A model generated the notes under the pieces. That model was given only the letters and a program-made list of their open reading frames with translations, did not search any database and was not told where the DNA came from. The position numbers and the translations under genes are program-made. DNA of 64,000 nt, from assembly GCA_910890315.1 (NCBI GenBank), contig CAJVGD010000046.1, positions 1 through 64,000 of the forward strand, read 5' to 3'. This DNA is from Serendipita indica DSM 11827 (lineage: Eukaryota; Basidiomycota; Agaricomycetes; Sebacinales; Serendipitaceae). Position 1 is the stretch's first letter. Each line of letters begins with the position of its first letter. Below, piece after piece: positions 46,553 to 56,495 of this stretch.

Positions 46553-47987
46553 CTAAGTCGCATCGGAGGTTTTCTGAGGGGTAAGGACAAACCACAAAAG
46601 GATATTGATTATTCGCAGATATTTTTACATACCGATGGCTCAATCATTGTCGCCATTACCCCAGGGAAGCAAACCCGTCGTATGCTCGGACACCTTCGTT
46701 GCACCCGCTCCGCAAGTAGTTTGTAGTATGGCTCGTCCTGCGCTTTAAAGTCGCTCTGCACTCTCGAGCAAAAGGTGAAAGACTGTAGTCGAGGAAAGTT
46801 GGGAAGATTACGCAATGCCTTGCTCAGGAATACCTAGATATTTTCACGGTTAATTAAAAGAATGTCTTACAGGGCATTCGTACCTTCATATCCGGCACTT
46901 TGACACAGAGCTCAAATGCAATGCTCTCGAGACATGGATTGAACCTGGCGATAACCACGAGGAGGGCCCCATGATCCAGTTCTGGTCTAGACACAATCTT
47001 GAGATGGCGCAATGGGCCTGTTGACTCTCCAAGCGCGCTCATGCCGGCTGTGGCGTCCCGCGAGCGGGGGGTAGTCTGTACAACGTCCACCGGTCTACCG
47101 GGGACAAGGTTTGATACAATGAACATGGGACCTATGAAAGAGTCAATCATTTGATGGATGTCTATCAGGCAGACGGACCTGACGCCCGCACCAGTTTTCT
47201 GAGAGCCTTGGAGGAGACTCTGATTCTCTCGTGAGTGACGAGCTAGGTTTTATCAATTTTAAACCTTTCTTAAGCTGATTAGAAGTACCTTGAGCTTTGT
47301 GATATTCGGTTGTGTCTCCAACCAATCACTGAGTCCGGTAGGACCCCCTTCGTGCTCAATCCTGAGCGTCAATGCTCCCTTTTCTTGCATCGCTTCCCAG
47401 TGGAATTGAACTAAATCTAGCGATGTCCCGGTGAACGGCCATCCAATCTGCCCACTTATCTTCAGCTTGAGTATGACGAGTCTTTTTAAATATTTGAGCG
47501 CATTATTAACGTTTTGGCAGTTCGATTCGTTTACGGGGATGTCGAGCGACCGTACGAGGTTGGTGTAATCGTACGCGACAGGCGAGGAGAGTGTGATGAG
47601 AAGTTTTGACGCGTCTTGTGTCTTGGGAAGGGTGATGCTGCTGTAAAGGTAGCGCATCGCTAGACTATATGCTGCCGTATTGACACTTGCAAAGGCAGCC
47701 AGGGTAGCCAGGTCCGCGTATGCGATTATCTGGTCCCATATCTCGGGTGGTAAGGTTGCTATTGCACCCTTTGCTGGTTCATTGGCTGGTTGCGGCATGC
47801 CGTTGAGCGTAAGTTGTGGGTCATCGTGATTTGTCAAGTGCTTACGCATGGTTCCAGCGACCTCTGATTTCTGAAATAGACCATCTAGCTCATCCTTGCT
47901 TCCTGTTACGCCCGCATCGTCATATGATGCCAGGTGGAAGGACGATACAGATCGGGGTCGTCTAAAGACGTGCTCCGACTGGGACAT
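46553..47987 (-). CDS. F-box domain protein 2
   Basis: Starts MSQSEHVFRRPRSVSSFHLA. After about 75 disordered residues comes an F-box-like motif ATLPPEIWDQIIAYADLATL AAFASVNTAAYSLAMRYLYS, followed by irregular leucine-rich sequence (LLITLSSPVAYDYTNLVRSL, LKYLKRLVILKL, RHLKIVSRPELDHGALLVVI, PNFPRLQSFTFCSRVQSDF). Five exons. The last one is short and ends IEPSKTSDAT before TAG at 46553. This is the common Agaricomycete F-box plus degenerate LRR type, probably an SCF adaptor; no substrate can be named. It is unrelated in sequence to the F-box gene at 1.6-3 kb. Its start is 129 bp from the divergent ARH1 start. Confidence 0.7.
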
Positions 47988-48116
47988 GGACGTTTCGAAT
48001 GCGCTATTATTCGATATTTAGTGTTATAAATGTCTTCTACGCCTTTATTTCCTGGCCCCGGTGCTGCGAATGTGTAAACTACGGGTCTGTGTGGGTCCAA
48101 GCCATTACCGACGACT

Positions 48117-49507
48117 ATGAAGGTCGCTATCCTTGGAGGAGGTCCCTCTGCTTTTTATTTTGCTTCGCGGCTACTTCAAAAGGCTCCGTTCACAAGTTCA
48201 AGAGGCAGGAATCTCGAAGTGCATGTCTATGACCGGCTTTGGGCTCCCCATGGACTCGTACGTTATGGGGTCGCACCAGATCATCCAGAGGTCAAAGTAT
48301 GTTCTCTTGAAATGACATTCATACATCTGGCTTGACGAGGCGCTCTTAGAATTGCACCCACAAGTTTGATGAAACCGCGCAAGACCCACGGTTCAAGTTT
48401 TTTGGCAACGTCAATGTCGGCGCCGTGCCCTCGTTTTCACATACACTCCATCTTCCTCTAGAGGCTCTGCGGCCATACTATACACATGTTGTCCTGGCTT
48501 ACGGAGCAGGTCTGCCGTTTATCCTGCCTGCCTTGGGTGCGACCGCAATCTCGGCGCTCTCGATAGTACACTGGTACACTGGCCATCCTTCCAATCCCCC
48601 TCCACCCAAGCTGGATAAGGCGGAACATCTGACGCTGATGGGCCACGGCAATGTATCGCTAGATATTGCGAGGCTACTCCTATCTTCCCCTCAACGCATC
48701 GCGCCTCTGGACATTCCTCAGCATGTTATAGATGCCATGAGGTCGTCAAAAGTCAAACACATTTCCATTGTCTCCCGTCGCGGACCCGCGCAAGTCGCAT
48801 TTACAGCAAAGGAGCTCCGAGAGCTCCTTAATCTTCCAGATGTCTCCATGGTTCCGATAGAGCCATCGCTTCTCGCCACACCCGACAACGCTACGCGTCA
48901 GCAATCGCGCATTCTCGACCTGCTGCGCAAAGGCTCTGCAGCGAAACCAGGCACGACATCCAAGACTTGGTCTCTCGAATTCTTTCGATCACCGGTTCAA
49001 CCAATCCACGATGGTGTAGAGTTTGGCATCAACGAGCTGGACGAACACCAACTCGCCATCCCAACCGGCCGAACCGAACAATTCAAAACAGATCTAATAG
49101 TCAATAGTGTAGGGTATCGGTCTGAGCCCCTCGCACCAGAGTGGTACAACGGTACGCTGGGCCATGTACGACAAATGGCCGCGAGAGTAGTGGATGAAAA
49201 GGAGAGGCCAGTCGGAAACATATATGCTTCGGGCTGGGCAGCGAATGGTGCCAAGGGTGTGCTGGCGACGACGATGATGGATGCTTATGCTGCGGTGGAA
49301 CGTATGCTTGAGGATGCTGCAAACGACTCTGCTTCGGATGTATATTGTGAGCCTGGTCCACCGAAGGAGGTCACTACCTCGAGTACGAGAGTAGTCAGCT
49401 ACGAAGATTGGAAGCGAATTGATGCAGAGGAGGTAAAAAGAGGTGAAGCCAGAGGTAAGGAGAGGGAGCGACTAAACTGGACACAAGTCGACAATCTCCT
49501 CGCATAA
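48117..49507 (+). CDS. ARH1: NADPH:adrenodoxin/ferredoxin oxidoreductase
   Basis: An FAD enzyme that passes electrons from NADPH to the mitochondrial ferredoxin used in iron-sulfur cluster and heme A synthesis. MKVAILGGGPSAFYFASRLL opens with the FAD dinucleotide motif. HGLVRYGVAPDHPEVK and, after a 53-nt intron, NCTHKFDE and FKFFGNVNVG are family signatures. The NADPH motif is LMGHGNVSLDIARLLL, then VSRRGPAQVAFTAKELREL, and the C-terminal FAD block is NIYASGWAANGAKGVLATTM. About 445 residues. The FAD motif begins at residue 3 and an in-frame stop lies 42 bp upstream, so the model has no mitochondrial presequence. A 5' exon in the 129-bp gap or inside the neighbouring gene may be missing. Confidence 0.92.
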
Positions 49508-49617
49508 ACTACTTATACCATCTGTATTTCTAGACCGTATGTGTCAAGCAAAACACTTCTCACCTGCAGGCGCCAAGTGAAGATGACTCTTTTGTCTCCG
49601 TCCACGATCCTCATCAG

Positions 49618-52112
49618 ATGGCCGCAGTGCTCCAGCCTCTGAATCAGCAGCCAAAATTAAAACTCTGTATCAAATCTGGAAATGTTCCTGGTGCCGCATG
49701 CGTATTCCAGCGTGTCGCTTCCGTTGCCGCCAACGAACGCAAGGTGTTCATACTGCACGACGAAGGAGAGAATGCGACTGCCGCCAGAATGAGAACTGGT
49801 AAGTATTTATGTCCTGGTCCTTTGAACATCGCACCAACATTTCCAGAATCGCTTGCGAGATTATTCGACGTTTCTGAACTCACGACATACTATCGAAATG
49901 CGCGACACAAGGCACCTGCGCAGCCAGGAGATGGTCCCAACCTAATCAGGATGTCTTGGTGCGGCCGTAATATCAACGATCTCAACGTATGTACTTCAAC
50001 CCACGTCTCAATTGGTCAGACCGTTGACCTCGTATAGGCGGCTGTAGACTTTGTGCGTTACACTTGCCATAGGAAAGGGGTGTTTGCAGCACTGATCGGG
50101 TTAGGAAATGCTGGTCATGTCATCCGTATTCTTGCAAAAGAGCATAACCTCGAACCTACCCCTCCAGACCCCGTGCGACTACCAAAGTCTGGAAACTACC
50201 CTATCACGATTCTTACACCGACTATGTTCACTACGTTCTATGTCAGTGAACCGGCCCCCTTCTCAAAGGATGCCTTGGCTGAGCTCCCCACTCTTACTCT
50301 TCCCGTCGAGTCAATCCTCGCTTACATCAAAGAGGTAATCAGGCTCGGGAAACGGCTATTTGACGCCCCTATTATGTCATTAGCGGAGCTACGGGCCGCC
50401 AAACTTGCAAAACGGCAAGAGTTGGACGAAGCAGCGAAACAAAAAGAGGCGGATATTAAATTCTGGAAGGAAATGCTTGCGCGCAAAGAGGCCGGAGAGG
50501 ACGTCGAAGTTCCTGAGAAGCCTCTTTCAGGGAGAAAGATTCGGAAAAAACAAGCCCTCGAGGCAAGAATGAAGGAGATGTGGGGAGGCTCTGAGAATAC
50601 CGGCTATGATCATTCAGTCGAGAGCCCCCCGGCCTATCTCGAACCCCTTGCAAACTTGTACTACAAGGAGTTGGGCAACGACTGCGTGCGTTCAAAACGT
50701 CGGAATAATATGTTTCTGATTACAGGATAGATCGCGGACACTGTCCTCATGCCATCGGCGGAGCCAGTGGTACCATGCAGACTCGAGCATCTTCAAGAGA
50801 TGATCCAATGGTTGGAAAAGGACGAGGATATTGTTGCCTCCCAAGAGCCACGTATTGACTTTACGAGAGGCTCTATTCTCGGCAAGACAACTCAAGGCGG
50901 AGGTACATCTGTCGACCTCTGCAAGCAGGTCGTCGGACCGAAAGGCATTACACCGATTCTCGATGCTGTCGCAAAGAACTCGCACATCGATCGCTTCTTG
51001 CTTGGAAACAACATTGTGGGTGATGAAGGTGCGCGGGCCATTGCAGACTTCATTTGGAGCGAGCGGTCAAAAAGGGTGTACAACTTCTACGTATGTCCTC
51101 TGAATACCTCTTCTGTCGCTCACATTTCATTTAGATTGCTGGAAACTCGATCTCACCAGAGGGGATTCGCGCAATTGCCGATGCCCTCGTGGATAATGAG
51201 ACGGTGACGGCACTTTGGCTAAAGCGCAATCCCTTGCTACCACAGGGTGCGAGGTATATTGCATCGATGATCTCCCTCAACACCACCCTTCAAACACTTG
51301 ACCTGGTGAACACTGGGATCCTCGACCAAGGTGTCGTTTGCTTGATGCAAGCCCTTCAACAAAATCCTGCATCCGCCCTTCGACATCTCTACCTTGGATG
51401 TAATGCAGAGGGACCACAATCAGGTGCAGCAATTGGGGCGTATCTCCGCACAGGCTTCAGCCGCCTCACGTCGCTCTTCTGCTCGTGTTCGCGGCTAGGA
51501 GATCAAGGAGCCATCTCCATTGCCGAAGGACTCAAAGTTGACCGTTACCTCGAGCGACTAGGCCTAGAGTCGGCGAGAATTGGCGACGTAGGTGCGAGGG
51601 CTCTTGCGGATGCATTAGAACATCACCCCGCGTTGATCATGCTGGACCTTGGGTTCAGAAAGGGTACGTATGAGATGGGCGAACTGCCCAATCGTATCAC
51701 GGACGAGGGACTACTCTATCTCGGTCAAAAACTCATTGGCTGGTCGGATCAGCGCAAGAATTCCATTCGGACGCTCGATGTCACGCACAATAAAGTGACC
51801 AGGGATGGTGCGATGACCTTTATCCACAATTTTGTCTTGGACAACAGTCACCTCCTTCATGTTCGCCTGTCACAGATCGGTGCCGAGCGTAATCTCGAAG
51901 TCGAGAGGATCACAAAGAGACTGGCGAAAGAGAACAAGGAACAATATTTTGAGGTTGATCCTTCCAAGCTTAGTCCAGAAGAGGTCAAGGAAAGGGAGAG
52001 AGTCAAAGAGGCCCTCGATCCCAAGCACATCGCAGAAATCTATAGCATCTATCGAGGTAAACGCGGATCCGAGACCGTAGATACATCTAACTCCTCAACA
52101 GGCAACATGTAA
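49618..52112 (+). CDS. Leucine-rich repeat (ribonuclease-inhibitor type) protein
   Basis: Four exons (introns about 49987-50037, 50687-50733, 51091-51135), about 780 residues. The N-terminal 330 residues form an unassigned region: LKLCIKSGNVPGAACVFQRV, NLIRMSWCGRNINDLN, then a long charged helix (LAELRAAKLAKRQELDEAAK onward, with KPLSGRKIRKKQALEARMKE). The C-terminal half is a run of RNI-type LRRs: RFLLGNNIVGDEGARAIADF, NFYIAGNSISPEGIRAIADA, ALWLKRNPLLPQGARYIASM, TLDLVNTGILDQGVVCLMQA, LGLESARIGDVGARALADAL, TLDVTHNKVTRDGAMTFIHN. It ends in a charged helix. It has the repeats of an NLR but no NACHT domain. Probably a cytosolic or nuclear scaffold; no function can be named. Confidence 0.8.
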
Positions 52113-52202
52113 CAGTATCTTCGTGAATTGATACAACGATCTACAGAGGTCAGGACCCGTGATACACTGAGCAATCGCATCGCGCAGGTTGCTCCATATG
52201 GT

Positions 52203-54081
52203 TCATCTATAGTCTAAGTAGTTCATAAAGAAGTTGTCTGCATCTTGCGCCGAGATTCGATGCGCATCGTGCAGTGTGGACGATTTAGTCGCAACTCGTG
52301 ATTCAAGTTTTCGCTGACGAGCGATGACTTCTTCTTCTAGTTTGAGAATAAGAGGTTCTTCGTGAAGGTCGTGTTTACGTTCATGGTGCTTGCGCAGTCG
52401 TCGGAGCGATACGTCTGGCAAAGAGGGTGGCGCAATCTCGCGCTTTGCCAGTTTTTTCCAGCAAAATCCGCTGCATTCAAGATCAGAAACAGTTCGAAAC
52501 ATACTGTATACAGCCGAACCTGGTTGTAAAGAATGGGTGCTGTATCATTTGTTCGATGGTTGCCCTTCGTTGCATGACCTTGTCCAAGAGTCGAACAAGG
52601 AGGTCACGTGTTGTGTCGTCCATATCCGGTGGATACTCTGGATCCTCCTTGGCCACTTTACCCTGGATCTCAGACGTCGGAGCGCCCCAAAGATCGAAAG
52701 GATTCTGACATGAAATTAGACACGACCAATAGCTGTGGCAGAATGTACATACGACGCCAGTTATGAACTCATAGAGAGAGATACCCAGCGCCCATACATC
52801 ACCCTCGGGGCCGTAAATTCCGTTATAGCCCTCTGGCGGTATGTACCCAGGTGTACCACAGAGTGTCGTCCGGCGCTTGTGTCTAGGTTTGCGAGCAAAA
52901 AGCTCTTTGAGCTTTTGCGTTCGGGTCCGCTTAGGTGCCGTCGGCGACTCTGAGTCGGCATAGTTTGATGACGATGCACGAGCACTATTTTGGTCTTGGG
53001 AGGTGGTTTGCTTGAGACGAAAGAGGGAAAGAATGGAAGATGTTCGTGGTCTGTCATCACGAAGAGTCGCTTCGGACTCGTCATGATGACGAATACGAGA
53101 GAGGGTGCTTTTCCTTGTTGATGGCGCCAAAGTGGCGAGCCCAAAGTCGGCTAGACGAACGTGGCCATCCCAGCCTAGGAGGACATTTGCGGGTTTCAGG
53201 TCTCTCATGACGATTCCAAGTGAATGGATGAAGCGCAAACCGAGGGTCTGACGGCGGAATTAGCCACAGAAGCGCCTTGTACCTCAAAGAAGCAACCACA
53301 CCATCTCGCCTATGTAAAACCGTGCGTCATTCGGCTTGAGTGGATAGTCCACATCCCGTAAATCACCAGCGCCGTGATAATCCTATGCGTAAACATGAGC
53401 ATACGCCCTTTTTCACGGCAATGGAGATGACGAACCAGAATGAAGACAAAGTGGTTCAGGGTAAGGAAGCTCGCCACCATTCTCACCACGAAATCACCAT
53501 CAGGTTCTTTTCCTCTCCTCTGGCGTTCTGCAATGCGCTTCGAGATGCGCTGCTCCTTGAGTGTCATATCGGTACGGGCCTGGCTGATACCTCGCCTGCA
53601 AACCGTCTTGACGGCGACCGTTTCCCCAGTGTGGACTTCTACGGCCTTGTAGACACATCCGAATCCACCTTGACCAACCTTTGAAGAGACGAGGAAGCGA
53701 TGAGCACCTAGTCGTGGTGCTCGTTGAACATTGCTAATAGGAGTGGTCGGAGCAGAAGACCACCCAGCCGAAGAGCCAGAGTGCGACGTGTCGGATGCGT
53801 AGAGGTCTGAGGATTGCATCGTCATTGTACGGGGGAAAGGAATGGTACCGCTCCTCATCGTAGAGGTGCGCGAGCCAGGCTCCATTGGAACAAAGTGGGA
53901 TTCTGTAAACCCAGAGGCGGGAGTGAGTCTGAAGCGCATTTTATGTGTAATTGGGGAGGGCAAACAGACCTTTTTGAGTGAGTGACGGTTGCGACGTGTG
54001 CGAAGTTGGAACCCTGTGGAGATTACCCGTAGCGCCCTCTGGTGGTTGATGGACAGGGAGAGAATGGGGGCCACCGCTCAT
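52203..54081 (-). CDS. AGC-like protein kinase with a very long activation-segment insert
   Basis: A Ser/Thr kinase. It starts MSGGPHSLPVHQPPEGATGN, has a disordered N-terminus, then the Gly loop VGQGGFGCVYKAVEV, the catalytic Lys in TVAVKTV, and the hinge LNHFVFIL. The catalytic loop is GIVMRDLKPANVLLGW (MRD in place of HRD). The metal-binding motif is LADFGLATL, and the segment ends TLCGTPGYIPPEGYNGIYGP. Between DFG and the TLCGTP motif lie about 90 residues instead of 10-15, basic and Ser-rich (RTQKLKELFARKPRHKRR). The C-terminal lobe has DVWALGISLYEFITGV and a last exon reading CWKKLAKREIAPPSLPDVSL, like an AGC C-tail. It then runs into a long charged helix ending at 52203. The substrate is unknown. 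Seven exons. Confidence 0.85.
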
Positions 54082-55235
54082 GGCCGATTCCCTCTTCGCA
54101 GAAGGGGGCCGGCTATCACGAAGAAAGGACGATCACGATCACATCCCGGGATTATCACCTGCCCGTTGTACTTTTGGGTAGACACTTACCGCGAGGACGT
54201 CGGTGAGATCTGTTTGATATCGACCTCTGCTTTGCTGTAGACGTTGATGGATGGTGAGATCCATGACAATTCGTCCTCATTTCCCTTGCCTGTCATGTAC
54301 TTTGGGCCTACATTTTTGGTTTTCGGCAAAGTCGGCGTGCTAATGAGCGACGGATGAGCATGAGCCCAGCCACAAGACGACATCCGATGCCATACCTTGT
54401 GACAAGTTTACTCATAGTTGGTTTTGGTCGACTTGGAGCGATGGGTAGGACACTCCAAGGACCGTTCGACGTGTTGGGGCGGTGTAAAAAGTGCTAAAAT
54501 TACGATTCTGTGATGGGCTTGGCAGGAGATGCAGGATAAGGCGCAGCAAGCACAAACAAGGTGGCAAGATGTGGTCTAGAACGACGAGGGCAGCGCTGGG
54601 GGAAAAGTGGAGTGCGGGTGAGAATGTGGGCCGTAAAGTACGTCGGCCTATGAGGAACGTCATAGACGGGAGGCTCGCCCTAAGGCACGGCGAGGATAAT
54701 TAACCATCCTTCGATATGCGCCACTCCTCGCGGATATGGGTAAACTCTTGGAGATTTTCAGAGGAACAGATGGTGATTGGATGCCACTTGCTTCCATCAT
54801 GACGGCACACGGCAGGCGATCAGTATGCAGCTGGCTAGAGGTTGTCCTCCCAGTTTTGGGTCGCCTCTGCTGGTTTGCTTTGCCTTCCCAGAGGTTGGTA
54901 CACCGTGCCGCGGTATAGCTGGCAAATGGACGCAGAGATTAAAAGCTGTGACCACGGACCTTGCGCAGAAGAGAGACTTACCATGAACCCTATTTATACA
55001 TCACGGTCTCGTTGGGGTCTCAGCCAGATGGCTCGGATGTGGTGCTCTCCAAGTTGCACGACGAGGTCAAGCTCCATGAGTGCAAGTCATATCATTTCAC
55101 AGTTTTACGAGATTTGTCCCCAGTAAAGTTCGTGGAATGTGTGCCTCGTACAACATGCTATACAAATCTGCTACAGCGCTGGATAAGAGTCAAAAGTGCA
55201 TCTTGAATCGGCATCTCGAGTACTCACATGAATCT
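54082..55235. other. Gene-poor spacer
   Basis: About 1.15 kb between two minus-strand genes: promoter of the AGC-like kinase on the left, 3' flank of the PLP enzyme on the right. Short ORFs on both strands show no splice logic or recognisable protein. No tandem repeat or RNA gene was found. Confidence 0.45.
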
Positions 55236-56345
55236 CTATGCATCAGCCAAGATGGAGAGACAGTTCTTCAAATCTACGTTTCCTCCGCTGAGCACAAGCC
55301 CAATATTGATAGAGGGGCGGCCAAGCTGCGCTATCCGGTCTCTAAACTCTGTAGAGAAGAGCACGACGGCTAATGTGACACACGAAGAGGGTTCAACGAC
55401 AATCTTGAGTCGTTCCCAGATGAGTCGCATTGCTGCTGCAATCTCCTGGTCGGTTACGGTGTAAATATCGTCCACGTTTGCCAAGATGAGAGGAAAGGTA
55501 ATCTTTCCCAATGATGTGAGGAGTCCATCTGCAATAGTATTTGGCTTGACCGATGGATGAAACGTCTTTGAACGAAACGACTTTTGAGCATCGTTTGCTC
55601 CAGTCGGTTCGGCTCCGAATACGAGCGTATTGGAACGGAGCCCCTTGGTAGCCACTGAGACGCCGCTGAGCAGGCCACCTCCACCGACAGGAGTGATCAC
55701 TATGTCCAGCGGCCGGTCGAGGTTGTCGGCTTGATCGACAAGCTCAAACGCGACAGTTCCTTGACCTCTCACGATGTCAAGATGGTCATATGGCGGTATG
55801 AATCGGACTGTGCATTGTTCCCCACGCTCGTTTGCCTCTCGTGGCAGACGCTCAAACAAGCTGTCCGTCGCCGCTTCGCGCGCTTCTAAAGTGGGTTCGC
55901 ATTCGGTAACTGTCGCTCCGTATCCCAAGACGGCATTCTTTTTGACGAGAGGAGCCGTGCGAGGCATCACGACGTGCGCCTTGACACCGAGTTGTCGAGC
56001 GGCAAGCGCGAGCGCCTGGGCGTGGTTTCCAGAGGAGTGGGTGATGACTGTGAGCGTTTTTGGATCTGAAACAGTCTGTAAAAGCCGCTGGATGGCGTAG
56101 GTGGCGCCCCGCATCTTGAAGGCTAATCGGCCTGGAGTGAGCAGGAGCAACCAGACGGCGATAAAATGCGCACCTCCGACCTTTTGAAAGTTTTCACATT
56201 TGAATAAGAGACTTGTCTTGCATCCGAGGGCGTCTGTCGCAAAGCTGTCGAGCGTTTTGCTGCAAAGGACGGGCGTCTTGTGGATAAATGGCTGGATGCT
56301 GATCGCAGCGTGCTTAATCTCTTCTATTGTCGGTATTTCGTCCAT
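55236..56345 (-). CDS. Serine racemase / serine-threonine dehydratase-like PLP enzyme
   Basis: A fold-type II pyridoxal-phosphate enzyme. It starts MDEIPTIEEIKHAAISIQPF, then HKTPVLCSKTLDS. LLFKCENFQKVG splices to AFKMRGATYAI, placing the PLP lysine in the usual FKMRGA motif. The substrate/cofactor loop is SSGNHAQALALAARQLGVK. The PLP-phosphate loop is TPVGGGGLLSGV, followed by FGAEPTGANDAQKSF and VEPSSCVTLAVVLF. The single intron (51 nt, about 56126-56176) is a multiple of three and stop-free, so retention would insert 17 residues right beside the active lysine. With the intron removed, about 352 residues, the normal length of serine racemase rather than the longer biosynthetic threonine deaminase with ACT domains. 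Racemase versus dehydratase activity cannot be told from sequence. Confidence 0.9.
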   Translation of the reverse strand: MDEIPTIEEIKHAAISIQPFIHKTPVLCSKTLDSFATDALGCKTSLLFKCENFQKVGGAHFIAVWLLLLTPGRLAFKMRGATYAIQRLLQTVSDPKTLTVITHSSGNHAQALALAARQLGVKAHVVMPRTAPLVKKNAVLGYGATVTECEPTLEAREAATDSLFERLPREANERGEQCTVRFIPPYDHLDIVRGQGTVAFELVDQADNLDRPLDIVITPVGGGGLLSGVSVATKGLRSNTLVFGAEPTGANDAQKSFRSKTFHPSVKPNTIADGLLTSLGKITFPLILANVDDIYTVTDQEIAAAMRLIWERLKIVVEPSSCVTLAVVLFSTEFRDRIAQLGRPSINIGLVLSGGNVDLKNCLSILADA

Positions 56346-56495
56346 TCCCGTCTGCTACAGCGACGTCCACCGGCGACACGGCTCTTGTCCTGGAGGCGTG
56401 GCCGCGGCCAATACATGCTGCTTCGCTAAAGACAAAACTTGGAGCGGCCCATCTCCAGCCCATTCCCTAGATCATCTCGCAAATTGTACACGAAA

